Assembly: GCF_025751535.1 (NCBI RefSeq)
Contig: NZ_JAOWLC010000009.1
Span: 62,001 to 126,000, forward strand
Origin: Lentibacter sp. XHP0401
GTDB taxonomy: Bacteria > Pseudomonadota > Alphaproteobacteria > Rhodobacterales > Rhodobacteraceae
Direction: 5' to 3'
Length of the DNA: 64,000 nucleotides
Under the pieces are notes generated by a model. It made no database searches. It was given only the letters and a program-made list of their open reading frames with translations, and had not been told where the DNA came from. The position numbers and the translations under genes are program-made. Below, piece by piece: positions 1-9,644 of the stretch (position 1 is the stretch's first letter; each line of letters opens with the position of its first letter).

Positions 1-2
1 AC

Positions 3-1052
3 CCCGAGGAAGGCTGGTCACGCAAGATCACAGAAGTCGAAGACGCCATCGTGGTTCCGCCCGCAGTGGCAGGGCTTGTGCAGCCCACAGGGGTTCTCAC
101 CGCCAAGGGAGCATATGTCAACCAAGGCGCGCTCTGGCGGCGCACACGGCCACTCACAGAAGCCCCGGCAATGCCCGAAACCGTGCCGGAAACCCTTGAA
201 GGCACGTGGCTCTGGGGCGGGCAACTCTGGCTGCACTTCGGGCATTTTCTGGCCGAAAGCACGCCGCGCCTCTGGGGGCTTCAGGCCTATGAGGGCAAAA
301 TCGACGGGATTCTTTTCACCCCCAAGCGCCCGCGCAACGCCGATCTGGTCAAGCGCTGGCAATGGAAGTTCCTTGAAGAGTTGGCCCCCGGCCTGCCCGT
401 ACGTGTTGCAAAAGCACCCACCCGCGTTGAGCGCCTTATCGTGCCGGGTCAGGGCTTTGGCCTTGGCAAAATCTCGCGCGGCACCCCCGAGTTTCGCACC
501 TTCATAGCCGGAGCATTCGGCGCAACCATCTCGCCTTCTGGCCCGGACAAGCTTTATATCTCACGCTCCAAATTCGAGTTCCGCAAAGGCTCGCTTGTGG
601 GAGAAGGTGAGCTTGAAACCCAGCTCGCAGCGCAAGGCTATGAAATATTTCATCCCCAAGAGCATGATATCGCAACACAAATCGCGCGCTACAAGGCCGC
701 AAGCCATATCATCGCCGCCGAAGGCTCCGCGATTCACCTTGCCGCCATGGTTATGGGCCCACACCAGAAGCTTGCCATTGTGGTGCGCCGCCGCTCTTCC
801 GCCACCGACTATATCGAGACCCATCTACAGTCCTTCGCGGGCGTCACCGCACTCAGCGTTGATGCCCTTGTGCGCAGCTGGATGCCCGAAGGCGAGCGCA
901 AGGCACGCCATGCGATTGGTGAAATAGACTTTCCCAGCCTGCAAAATGCACTGCTCGCTGGCGGATTTATCGAACCTTCTGCGCAGGTCTGGGAAAATTT
1001 CTCTCAATCCGGCGTTCAGGAGCTTTTGGGCGGCAAGTTCCGCCCCGTTTGA
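3..1052 (+). CDS. GT61/DUF563-type glycosyltransferase, 5' truncated by window edge
   Basis: Probable glycosyltransferase of the GT61 (DUF563) family, which builds capsule or other surface polysaccharide in the cytoplasm. The frame is open from base 3 with no stop, and the first candidate start in view is GTG at 51, so the true start is probably left of the window. Family-like features are a His-containing HFLAESTPRLWGL segment, LYISRSK in the middle, and an AAEGSAIHL motif near the C terminus, which matches the conserved small/acidic/His block of GT61. The last residues read GGKFRPV before TGA. A bidirectional terminator follows. The family call is by motif only; donor and acceptor sugars cannot be predicted. 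Confidence 0.75.
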   Translation, partial: PEEGWSRKITEVEDAIVVPPAVAGLVQPTGVLTAKGAYVNQGALWRRTRPLTEAPAMPETVPETLEGTWLWGGQLWLHFGHFLAESTPRLWGLQAYEGKIDGILFTPKRPRNADLVKRWQWKFLEELAPGLPVRVAKAPTRVERLIVPGQGFGLGKISRGTPEFRTFIAGAFGATISPSGPDKLYISRSKFEFRKGSLVGEGELETQLAAQGYEIFHPQEHDIATQIARYKAASHIIAAEGSAIHLAAMVMGPHQKLAIVVRRRSSATDYIETHLQSFAGVTALSVDALVRSWMPEGERKARHAIGEIDFPSLQNALLAGGFIEPSAQVWENFSQSGVQELLGGKFRPV

Positions 1053-1068
1053 TCCCGCTCCAAAAAGA

Positions 1069-1103
1069 AAAGCCCCGCGCCTTGAATGAGGCTACGGGGC
1101 TTT
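1069..1103. terminator. Bidirectional rho-independent terminator between the GT61 gene and clpX
   Basis: AAAGCCCCG (1069-1077) pairs with CGGGGCTTT (1095-1103) around a 17-nt loop. The A-rich left flank and T-rich right flank let it work for both converging genes. Confidence 0.8.
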
Positions 1104-1125
1104 CACATTTCAAGCAGGCCTGGCT

Positions 1126-2391
<1,266 letters not shown>

Positions 2392-2518
2392 CAGTTCGCC
2401 CTTTCCGGCCTTCGTCTCGCGCTCGGCTTTGGCCTCTGCGCTTCGTGCTAGGGGTGCAGCTTAAGTCAGCCAGCCCCGCGCCACAATCTCAAATTCGTCT
2501 TCCCGCCCTCACAGGCGG

Positions 2519-3151
2519 TCAGGCGTCTGCGTCACCCGCTTTTTCGCGGTTGGTGACAATCTCGTCAATCAGGCCCCAGTCCTTGGCTTCTTCAGGGCTC
2601 ATGAATTTGTCGCGCTCAAGCGCTGCTTCCACATCGGCAAGCTTCTGCCCGGTGTGGTGCACATAAATCTCGTTGAGGCGGCGCTTGAGTTTCAGCGTCT
2701 CTTCCGCGTGAATCATAATGTCGCTGGCCTGCCCCTGATAGCCACCCGAGGGCTGGTGCACCATCACGCGGCTGTTGGGCAACGAGAAGCGCATGCCCTT
2801 CTCACCCGCAGTCAGCAAAAGCGAGCCCATGCTCGCCGCCTGGCCAATCACCAGGGTGCTCACCTTCGGCTTGATATATTGCATCGTGTCATAGATCGAC
2901 AGACCGCTTGTCACCACGCCGCCGGGCGAGTTGATATACATGCTGATCTCTTTTGAGGGATTCTCTGCCTCAAGGTGCAAAAGCTGCGCCACAATCAGGC
3001 TGCTCATCCCGTCATGGACAGGGCCGCTGAGGAAGATAATCCGCTCCTTCAGAAGGCGCGAAAAGATGTCATAGGCGCGTTCACCACGGCTCGTTTGCTC
3101 AACAACCATAGGCACGAGCGTATTCATGTATGTCTCAAACGGGTCTTTCAT
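2519..3151 (-). CDS. clpP: ATP-dependent Clp protease proteolytic subunit ClpP
   Basis: Serine peptidase that forms the tetradecameric chamber of ClpXP and ClpAP. The 210-residue protein carries the complete catalytic triad: Ser107 in GQAASMGS, His132 in VMVHQPSGG and Asp181 in ERDKF. The INSPGG motif of the oxyanion region is present at about 74-79. It lies directly upstream of clpX. The start at [10 protein letters not shown] gives the usual short N-terminal extension. Its promoter must lie in the 152 bp between its start and the soxF terminator. Confidence 0.98.
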   Translation of the reverse strand: MKDPFETYMNTLVPMVVEQTSRGERAYDIFSRLLKERIIFLSGPVHDGMSSLIVAQLLHLEAENPSKEISMYINSPGGVVTSGLSIYDTMQYIKPKVSTLVIGQAASMGSLLLTAGEKGMRFSLPNSRVMVHQPSGGYQGQASDIMIHAEETLKLKRRLNEIYVHHTGQKLADVEAALERDKFMSPEEAKDWGLIDEIVTNREKAGDADA

Positions 3152-3303
3152 CTTTTCCTGCCTGCTTTTTGGGTCTCTTGCGATCTGTATCGGATCATTG
3201 CTAACAGAGTCTTAGTGGTGCGCTCCAAGGGCCGCAAGGGCACTCGGGAAAACGAGCGGAAAAACTTGGTTAACAAATTGTGAACAGAAAGCAGGTTGTG
3301 AAT

Positions 3304-3334
3304 AAAAACCGGGCGCGGGTTTTCACCCGCGCCC
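3304..3334 (-). terminator. Rho-independent terminator of the sox operon
   Basis: GGGCGCGGGT (3311-3320) pairs perfectly with ACCCGCGCCC (3325-3334). Reading leftward on the minus strand it is followed by GG and a run of five T (3304-3308). A second small hairpin, GTGGGT-GCAA-ACCCAC (3351-3366), sits between it and the soxF stop. Confidence 0.8.
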
Positions 3335-3373
3335 TGTCCCGATCTGTAGGGTGGGTGCAAACCCACCAGTCCA

Positions 3374-4642
3374 TCAGCTGCCGAACATATCGGCCGTAAT
3401 CCCGGCATACCAGCCGATGCTTTCTTCATAGGTGGCCTTGCGCAGCGCCGCGTCCTCACCCGTTTGGCTGACAAACCCGTCAACACTGACGATTTTCTCA
3501 TCCGTCGCCTCGTAAGTCGCACCGACTTTGACACCATCGTCAGTCTCAATCAGGCTCCAGCAAGTGTTGGAGAACTTCGCAGGGAACACCTTGCTTCCCG
3601 TCAGCGCGCCCCTCACGGCCATAGCACAAACCTTGGCTTGAGAGTTGGCAGAGAAGCCTGATTTGGGCATATCCCCCTGATTGCTCGCATCGCCCAGAAC
3701 ATAGACATTCTCGTCCATCCGGCTCTGCATTGTGTGGCCGATCACAGGCGCCCAGTTGCCCTCGTTCACACCGGCAATCTCGCAAATCCGCCCCGCTTTC
3801 ATGGCAGGAATAACGTTGCACACATCAACTTTGGTGACTTCTCCATCAATGCTCACCGTCATCTCGTCGGCGTTCACCTCTACATTGCCGCCGCCGAAAT
3901 CAGGGCCAACCCAGCTCACCATGCCGTTGTAATGCTTGCCCCAGCCCTCTTCAAAAAGCGCCTGCTTGGAGAAGTTGGGCTTGGGGTCCGCAATGATAAT
4001 CTTCGCGGTCGGGTTCTTCTCTTTCAAGACATGCGCCACCATCGAAATACGCTCATACGGCCCGGGAGGGCAGCGGAACGGGTTGGGTGGCGCGACCATG
4101 GCATATGTGCCGCCTTCCGGCATCGCCTCGACCTGCGCCTTAAGCAATTCGCTCTGCGAGCCAGCCTTGTAAGCATGGGGCATCTTGTTTTGCTTGCTTA
4201 CGTCCCAACCGGGCACAGCACCGTCAACAAAGTCGATCCCGGGGCTGAGGATAAGCTTGTCGTAAGGCAGCACAGCACCGCCCGCGAGGGTTACGGTCTT
4301 GGCATCGCGGTCAACGCCCACGGCCCAGTCGTGCACCACGTTGACACCCGCCTTGGCCAGCCCCCCATAAGAATGCCCGAGCGAGCTGATCTCGCGGAAA
4401 CCGCCGATATAGAGGTTGGAGAAAAAGCAGGTGTAATAGGCACGCGTCGGCTCGATCAACGTGACATCTATCTCGCCGTTGCTGTCTTTCGCCAGATAGC
4501 GCGCCGCCGTGGCCCCGCCCGCGCCGCCGCCGATGACAATCACCTTGCCGGCACCACCGCCTTGCGCGCGCACATGCGGCGCACTCAAAAGCGCTGCTGC
4601 CGCTGCGCCCGTTCCGATAAAGGCTCTTCTGTTCAGTGTCAT
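3374..4642 (-). CDS. soxF: Flavocytochrome c sulfide dehydrogenase-type flavoprotein SoxF
   Basis: FAD-containing partner of the cytochrome SoxE in the periplasm; the SoxEF/FCSD family oxidises sulfide and can reactivate the Sox complex. The 422-residue protein starts with a twin-arginine signal (NRRAFIG) ending near APHVRAQ. The FAD-binding VIVIGGGAGG follows at 34-43. Cys72 in YYTCFFSN aligns by context with the cysteine that covalently binds FAD in this family. Cys191 in FRCPPGPYER and a Cys in FSNTCWSLI are candidates for the redox disulfide. It is the last gene of the soxCD-W-EF operon, 29 bp after soxE, and is followed by a strong terminator. Confidence 0.93.
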   Translation of the reverse strand: MTLNRRAFIGTGAAAAALLSAPHVRAQGGGAGKVIVIGGGAGGATAARYLAKDSNGEIDVTLIEPTRAYYTCFFSNLYIGGFREISSLGHSYGGLAKAGVNVVHDWAVGVDRDAKTVTLAGGAVLPYDKLILSPGIDFVDGAVPGWDVSKQNKMPHAYKAGSQSELLKAQVEAMPEGGTYAMVAPPNPFRCPPGPYERISMVAHVLKEKNPTAKIIIADPKPNFSKQALFEEGWGKHYNGMVSWVGPDFGGGNVEVNADEMTVSIDGEVTKVDVCNVIPAMKAGRICEIAGVNEGNWAPVIGHTMQSRMDENVYVLGDASNQGDMPKSGFSANSQAKVCAMAVRGALTGSKVFPAKFSNTCWSLIETDDGVKVGATYEATDEKIVSVDGFVSQTGEDAALRKATYEESIGWYAGITADMFGS

Positions 4643-4671
4643 TTGGTCGTCCTCCCTTTTATAACAGCCTG

Positions 4672-5373
4672 TTATTCAATGCTCTTAAAGTAAGCCGCAA
4701 GCGCCGCAATCTCCTCATCGGTCAACCTTGAGGTCATCATCTGCATCACAGGATGCGGCCTGATCTTACGTTTGTAAGCGTGCATCGCCACCACAAAGTC
4801 TTCCTCGGGCCAATGGGTGATCGAGGGAATACCTTCATCGCTCCCACTGCTCTGGTGACAAGTGGTGCATTCGCTTGCGAGGTATTCACCATATTCAGGG
4901 TCCCCCACAATCGCGAGGATCTCGGGGGACAACTCCACCTCCCGTGGCACACCCGTTGGCTGCGCTTCCGGGATGTTCTGCGGACTGTCGGAAAAGGTCC
5001 GCAGATAGGCCAGAAGGTCTGCCCGCTTTTCAGGCTCCTTCACACCGGGGAAGTTCATCCGCGTCCCCGTCACCAGCGCTTTGGGATTCTCGATATAGGC
5101 ATTGAGCGTTCGCAAATCCCAGACAAGCCCGTTCTCCCCTTCACGCAGCAATCCCTTGGAATACCGGTAATCTTCCGCAAACGCGCCCGCCTTACGGCCA
5201 AAAATACCGTTCAGATGCGGGCCCACACGGTTTTCCGCGCCAAAGCCGATCTGGTGACAGGACGTGCAGGTGTGGAACACCTTTTCACCACGCTCCGCAT
5301 CGCCGATCTCCTCGGCCTGCGCGGTCCCGGCCACAATAACAAAAGCTAAAGCCTTACCAAACGTCCGGATCAA
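4672..5373 (-). CDS. soxE: Diheme cytochrome c SoxE (TTG start)
   Basis: Periplasmic c-type cytochrome that accepts electrons from SoxF. I choose a TTG start at 5373 because a GGAGG lies 9 nt upstream and the product then begins with a clean Sec signal peptide (MIRTFGKALAF to GTAQA, cleavage near residue 20). The longer reading frame from 5460 begins with a basic non-signal stretch. Two CXXCH haem sites are visible: CTSCH at 36-40 and CTTCH at 169-173. It overlaps the end of the upstream thioredoxin gene by 20 bp, so translation is probably coupled. The protein is 233 residues, usual for SoxE. Confidence 0.88.
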   Translation of the reverse strand: MIRTFGKALAFVIVAGTAQAEEIGDAERGEKVFHTCTSCHQIGFGAENRVGPHLNGIFGRKAGAFAEDYRYSKGLLREGENGLVWDLRTLNAYIENPKALVTGTRMNFPGVKEPEKRADLLAYLRTFSDSPQNIPEAQPTGVPREVELSPEILAIVGDPEYGEYLASECTTCHQSSGSDEGIPSITHWPEEDFVVAMHAYKRKIRPHPVMQMMTSRLTDEEIAALAAYFKSIE

Positions 5374-5947
5374 TCCCTTTTTCCTCCAACTCGGCAAACT
5401 TGTCCTGCAAATAGCGCTGGAACGTCTGCCCCTCAAATTTCTCTTCCGCCACATACTCAAGCGACGACAAATAATGAAACGGCTTCAAATAACCGGGCAT
5501 GCGAAATGTCTGAGCTTCTTCAATGCTTTGCGCACCACTGTTCAAGCTGTGCATCAAAATCGTCGTGGGCGTGAAATTCACCCCCCACTTGGCCGCAAGG
5601 TCGCGCTCTTCCAGCGCCTCGCCGTCAAAGTCGAGCACCTCACGCGCGCCAAACATATCGAGCTGGATCACATCATAATGGGCCTTGATATAATCGGTGA
5701 GTTCGCTCCTCGCAAAATTCACCTCGTGCAGTTCGCGGCAATAGGGGCAGCCGTTCTGCTCATAAAGGATCATCAGATGACGGCCCTTGTCCGCTGCTGC
5801 GGCAAGATCGTCTCCAAGTTCTAGAAATGTATCGGAAAACCAGGGTTCCTTGTGCAAACCGTCATCGCCCAGCTCCGCGGCAAAGCCCGCTCCCGCCGTG
5901 CCAAGCGCAGCCGCGCTCGTGACTGTAAACTGCCGTCTTGTAAGCAT
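5354..5947 (-). CDS. Periplasmic thioredoxin-like protein of the sox operon (SoxW-like)
   Basis: Probable Tat-exported thioredoxin-fold protein that keeps Sox components or the SoxYZ carrier thiol in the correct redox state, as SoxW does elsewhere. The start at 5947 is set by AGGAGGGG directly upstream. The N terminus has a twin-arginine signal (TRRQFTVTSAAALG). The active site is CPYC within YEQNGCPYCREL. A cis-Pro loop is visible at NFTPTTIL. Canonical soxW sits beside soxV at the other end of sox clusters. Here the gene lies between soxD and soxE, so orthology to SoxW is an inference and the symbol is left blank. Confidence 0.8.
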   Translation of the reverse strand: MLTRRQFTVTSAAALGTAGAGFAAELGDDGLHKEPWFSDTFLELGDDLAAAADKGRHLMILYEQNGCPYCRELHEVNFARSELTDYIKAHYDVIQLDMFGAREVLDFDGEALEERDLAAKWGVNFTPTTILMHSLNSGAQSIEEAQTFRMPGYLKPFHYLSSLEYVAEEKFEGQTFQRYLQDKFAELEEKGIDPDVW

Positions 5948-6040
5948 TGCCCCTCCTCCCAAAGGTTCCTGCCACACAGCATGCCACAGATTCGCGCCGC
6001 GGCAAAACGGGGGCGCCGGAACAGCGCCCCCGAAGGTCCC

Positions 6041-7102
6041 TTATTCAGGGAATGATTTCAGATATTCCGTCACGGCGGCAATATCTTCTTCTTTCTTGAG
6101 GCCCGCAAAAGACATTCTGGTCTTATTCACAAAGGCCCTCGGCTTGGCCAGATACGTCGCCAGATTGGCTTCGTCCCAGATCACGCCCTCTTCACCCATT
6201 TCAGCCATGGTTTTGGAGTATTTGAAGTCGTCACGGTGGCCAAGAGCCGCCCCGACAACCCCGTTCAGAATCGGGCCTGTGCGGTTCTTTGCGCCTTCGC
6301 CAACCTGATGGCAGGCTTTGCATTGCTTGAAGACTTTTTCACCCTCGGCAACCAGATCCATGTCGAGCGCCGCTTCGGTCACCACAGCTTCTTCAGCGAC
6401 AGGTTCTGCCGCCGCTTTTTCCTCGACAGCTTCCTCTGCAACAGCTTCTTGAGCCGCAGGCTCCGCCTCGGGGTCGTCAGGTGAGTTTGGATCGCCCTTG
6501 AACACAACGTTCTTGGTGATCTTCACTTCGCCCTTACAATTCTCCATGCAGGGCTCGCGGACAAAATGCGCTTCCGAAGTCAGCCGGTCATCAAGGATAA
6601 ACCCGTCCGCATTCGGCATTTCCACGTCCAGAAATGTCTCTTTGGACAGCACAAAATCATCATCCACAAGATCGTTGGAGAAGAGAATGTAAGCCGTGAT
6701 CGCATAGACTTCGTCAGGCGTCAGTGTTTGCGCGTTACCAAATGGCATCGAGCGGTTCACGTAATCCCAAGTCGTTGAAAGATATGGCCAATAAGAGCCA
6801 ACCGTTTTCAACGGATCTTTACGGTCAAGTGTTCCCATGCCACCTGCCAGCTTGGGCCAGTTGCCCACACCTTCGGCAAAGTCACCGTGACAAACGGCAC
6901 AGTTGTCGGCAAACACGGTCTCACCCGTCCACACATCGCCCGAGCCTTCCGGCAAGCCTGAACCATCGGGATGGACATCCAGATCCCAAGCCGCAACCTC
7001 CGCATCTGTGGCCACGCGGCCAAGGCCGAATTTTTCCGCCGCCGCAGGGCTGGCCGCAACCAGCGCAAGAGCCGCAACTGTCAGTTTAAGATACTTCGAC
7101 AT
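6041..7102 (-). CDS. soxD: Sulfur dehydrogenase diheme cytochrome c subunit SoxD
   Basis: Electron-accepting subunit of SoxCD, the periplasmic enzyme that oxidises the outer sulfane sulfur bound to SoxYZ. Starting at MSKYLKLTV (7102) gives a typical Sec signal ending at ASPAAAEK. Haem sites are CAVCH (68-72) and CKACH (261-265). Between the two cytochrome domains lies an Ala/Glu-rich linker (about residues 205-245) that is low complexity and probably flexible. The start overlaps the end of soxC by 17 bp, consistent with coupled synthesis of the two subunits. The 353-residue length fits SoxD. Confidence 0.93.
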   Translation of the reverse strand: MSKYLKLTVAALALVAASPAAAEKFGLGRVATDAEVAAWDLDVHPDGSGLPEGSGDVWTGETVFADNCAVCHGDFAEGVGNWPKLAGGMGTLDRKDPLKTVGSYWPYLSTTWDYVNRSMPFGNAQTLTPDEVYAITAYILFSNDLVDDDFVLSKETFLDVEMPNADGFILDDRLTSEAHFVREPCMENCKGEVKITKNVVFKGDPNSPDDPEAEPAAQEAVAEEAVEEKAAAEPVAEEAVVTEAALDMDLVAEGEKVFKQCKACHQVGEGAKNRTGPILNGVVGAALGHRDDFKYSKTMAEMGEEGVIWDEANLATYLAKPRAFVNKTRMSFAGLKKEEDIAAVTEYLKSFPE

Positions 7103-8363
7103 TGTCTGCCTCCCCGTTTGGTTGCACCCACCATGTCTGGATGCCGTTGTTGTGATAGATCGAGTTCTCGCCGCGCACTTCGCGCAGCTCGTCTTTCGTG
7201 GGCTGCACATAGCCTGTCTCGTCCATCGCGCGGGCCTGAAGGAACATCTCCTCGCCCTCCCATGTGGTGTCGAGATAGAAGCGTGTCAGCGCCATGCGCT
7301 CACCCGGCTTCGCAAGCCGCGCGGTTTCCCACGTTTTGCCACCGTCTTTTGACACATCCACACGCGTAATCGCGCCACGGCCCGACCATGCAAGCCCCGT
7401 GATAACAAGCGGTCCCTTGCCATGCTTGATAGGCATCTGCGGGCTCGGGCTTGTGATGATGGATTTCGCATCCATCGCCCATGTCCACTTGCGGCTTGTG
7501 CCGTCTGCCAGCGTGTCGGTGTATTTCGAGGTTTCTTCGCGGCTTTCAACAGCAGAGTCGCTCACATCAATACGACGCAGCCACTTGACCCACATGTTGC
7601 CTTCCCAGCCGGGAACACACAGGCGCACAGGGTAACCGTGCTCCATGCGCAGCGCTTCGCCGTTGGCCTTAAAGGCCACAAGGCAGTCATCCAGCGCTTT
7701 TTCCATAGGGATAGAACGGCCATTTGAAGACGCATCCGCGCCCTCGACATAAACCCACTTGTCCGTGAGATCGCCCGCCGCATCAAGGCCTGCTTCTTCA
7801 AGCAATGTGCGCAGGCTCACACCGGTATATTCCATATTGTGGATCATACCGTGGGTATACTGCGCACCATTCAGCTGTGCACCGGCCCATTCCATGCCGG
7901 TATTCGCCGCACATTCGCAGAAATACACGTGGTTCTCACGGGGAAAACGCTCAAGATCCTCGTAAGTGAAAACCAAAGGCCGGTCTACCAACCCGTTGAT
8001 CATCAAGCGGTAATCTTCTTTCTTCAGCTCGATAGCACCCGAGTGATGGCGTTCAAACGCGCAGCCCTGCGGGGTGATCGTGCCGTCAAGCGCATGAATG
8101 GGCGTAAAGTTGATCGAGCTGATAGCATCCGCTGTCAGCCATTCAACATTGCGCCGGATCACGTCGCTTTCATATTCAATCGGCAGACCATAAGGCGTGG
8201 CGTCAACGCCTTCGCCAAGGCCGCTGGCCCACTCCTGCACTTCAGTAATCAGCGGGTCGTCTGCCCGCGCCGCACCGGCCACTGCCGCCACTGGCACAGA
8301 CGCGGCCGCCGCTTTTAAAAAAGCGCGGCGCGATGGCCCTTTAATTCCCGAGCTATCCGTCAT
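7086..8363 (-). CDS. soxC: Sulfur dehydrogenase molybdenum subunit SoxC
   Basis: Molybdopterin-containing subunit of SoxCD, in the sulfite-oxidase fold family. The 425-residue protein starts after GGGAGG and carries a twin-arginine signal (SRRAFLK at 11-17), as expected for cofactor loading in the cytoplasm before export. The Mo ligand should be one of the two cysteines at about 149 and 151 in VYFCECAANTG. The C-terminal dimerisation domain of the family is present. It is the first gene of this operon. No soxXYZAB genes lie upstream within the window, which is unusual because soxC normally follows soxB. Confidence 0.93.
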   Translation of the reverse strand: MTDSSGIKGPSRRAFLKAAAASVPVAAVAGAARADDPLITEVQEWASGLGEGVDATPYGLPIEYESDVIRRNVEWLTADAISSINFTPIHALDGTITPQGCAFERHHSGAIELKKEDYRLMINGLVDRPLVFTYEDLERFPRENHVYFCECAANTGMEWAGAQLNGAQYTHGMIHNMEYTGVSLRTLLEEAGLDAAGDLTDKWVYVEGADASSNGRSIPMEKALDDCLVAFKANGEALRMEHGYPVRLCVPGWEGNMWVKWLRRIDVSDSAVESREETSKYTDTLADGTSRKWTWAMDAKSIITSPSPQMPIKHGKGPLVITGLAWSGRGAITRVDVSKDGGKTWETARLAKPGERMALTRFYLDTTWEGEEMFLQARAMDETGYVQPTKDELREVRGENSIYHNNGIQTWWVQPNGEADNVEVS

Positions 8364-8391
8364 CGAATCTCGCCTCCCTGTTTTCGATCTT

Positions 8392-8407
8392 ATTCACAAT
8401 ATTGAAT
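8392..8407. promoter_or_regulatory. Palindrome in the sox promoter region (candidate operator)
   Basis: ATTCA (8392-8396) and TGAAT (8403-8407) form a perfect inverted repeat with a 6-nt spacer, 28 bp upstream of the soxC start in an AT-rich patch. A further TATTCA lies at 8431. ArsR-family SoxR repressors control sox genes in related bacteria and bind AT-rich inverted repeats, but assigning this site to SoxR is a guess. Confidence 0.3.
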
Positions 8408-8616
8408 TTAACTTCGTTTGTATACCGTCATATTCAGTTCAATGCATGGCTTTTGCCGCGGCAGCCGCAGCACCACTGGGGAGCACCAACTTCTATAGCG
8501 CAATACAGCGAAATTCCTGACACCCGACAACGGCCCGGTTAAGCCACCCTGCCCCAAACCTGACATGCGCCTCACCGCAGGCCAAGGGCTGCTGTGCGGG
8601 GCTTTGCTACGCTTAG

Positions 8617-8910
8617 CTATGGTAGCCTATCTACAAGAATTGCATTGAGCGTAGAGCCTGAACGACGCAACGCTGCTAGTGATTGAAATTCATCTGAATT
8701 CCAGAAATTGCGGGCGCTGCACCTGTCAGGAAACTCGATGATGAAAGCCGCGTCGGGCAACTCGTTGTTACCTTCCAGATGCTCTGGGTCACCGCCCCGC
8801 GTCAAAAATTCACCTGCGTTGTCAAAGACCACAGCTGGAATCTTAGCGAAGTATTCTTCCATCCAGTCACGGTTATGAATGTACATTTGGCCGATAACGA
8901 ATGCAGGCAT
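8617..8910 (-). CDS. DUF1330 family protein
   Basis: Small (97 residues) cytoplasmic ferredoxin-like-fold protein of the DUF1330 family, whose biochemical role is not established. The family pattern shows in an N-terminal strand (PAFVIGQMYI) followed by a W-x-EY helix, a central FLTRGG segment, and the IIEFPD strand with the NFWNSDEFQ helix. A GGAGG lies 11 nt before the ATG, a little far. Base and codon use are less GC-rich than in neighbouring genes, which suggests acquisition separate from the sox operon. The gene is transcribed toward soxC with a 253-bp gap. Confidence 0.7.
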   Translation of the reverse strand: MPAFVIGQMYIHNRDWMEEYFAKIPAVVFDNAGEFLTRGGDPEHLEGNNELPDAAFIIEFPDRCSARNFWNSDEFQSLAALRRSGSTLNAILVDRLP

Positions 8911-9101
8911 GTCTGGGCAATCCTCCGCTGGAGTCTCGGAACGTTTGGAGTTTCAAGATGACACAATTGGCGTGTTTAATCCAGCAACCAAGCGAGTGCT
9001 GAAATCACGGAAACTACTGTCCCAATGGCCTCATTGCCGACATTTTCCGCGTTGCGGCGTAAATAAAGGCGCTGAAAGACAGCACCCCCGGGACGGAGCG
9101 G

Positions 9102-9644
9102 TCATTCCTCGTTTAGGTGATCCACGACGAAAGCAACGCGTTCTTCGACTGACACCTTGGGAAGCTCGACAAGTTGGTAGCCGAAACGGGCATAAGTATC
9201 AGCCATGACTCGGTCAGTTGCTTCAGCTTCCTCTCGATCCTGCTTGCGTTCGGCGTCCTGACAGAAAATGGCTTCCCAATATGGGGTGATGAAGACTGTG
9301 CTGTTGTAGCGATATTTTTTCGCTGCGGCCTCCACATGGTCAGGAACAGGAAGGCTACAAAGCGTCAAATAGCCAACGACATCAGCAACTCCTCTGTCCA
9401 TGAGGACCGGTCCTTCCAACGCAGATGCTTCGTGCCACGACCGCAACTCCCATCCGAGCATGAGTTCGGCAAACATGGCTCTGTCTGCCCAAGGCAATGC
9501 GGTTCCACCAATCTGGACCTGATCGCGAATAATCGCACGCCCAGCCTCAGGCATTGACGCAAATCCCTTGCTGTGCAGGGCGTCGATCAGAGTGCTTTTG
9601 CCGGAACCGGGACCACCGGTTATGACAAACATATGGTCACACAT
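9102..9644 (-). CDS. AAA/P-loop NTPase, kinase-like (AAA_28-type)
   Basis: Small ATPase of 180 residues from the chosen start at 9644, which has AGGA 6 nt upstream; an in-frame ATG at 9632 is the alternative. Walker A is GGPGSGKST at 10-18, right after a hydrophobic MFVITG strand, as in nucleotide and small-molecule kinases. MDRGVADVVGY and the ERKQDREEAE basic/acidic helix resemble the lid region of AAA_28-type ATPases. No partner gene suggests a substrate. It sits in the same less GC-rich patch as the DUF1330 gene. The function is unknown beyond probable ATP-dependent phosphotransfer. Confidence 0.7.
   Translation of the reverse strand: MCDHMFVITGGPGSGKSTLIDALHSKGFASMPEAGRAIIRDQVQIGGTALPWADRAMFAELMLGWELRSWHEASALEGPVLMDRGVADVVGYLTLCSLPVPDHVEAAAKKYRYNSTVFITPYWEAIFCQDAERKQDREEAEATDRVMADTYARFGYQLVELPKVSVEERVAFVVDHLNEE

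Noticed and set aside
3270-3284. TTAA-N7-TGAAC, close to a CtrA-type site before clpP
   Set aside because: The second half-site has a mismatch in the TTAA core, and single near-matches are frequent in AT-rich intergenic DNA.
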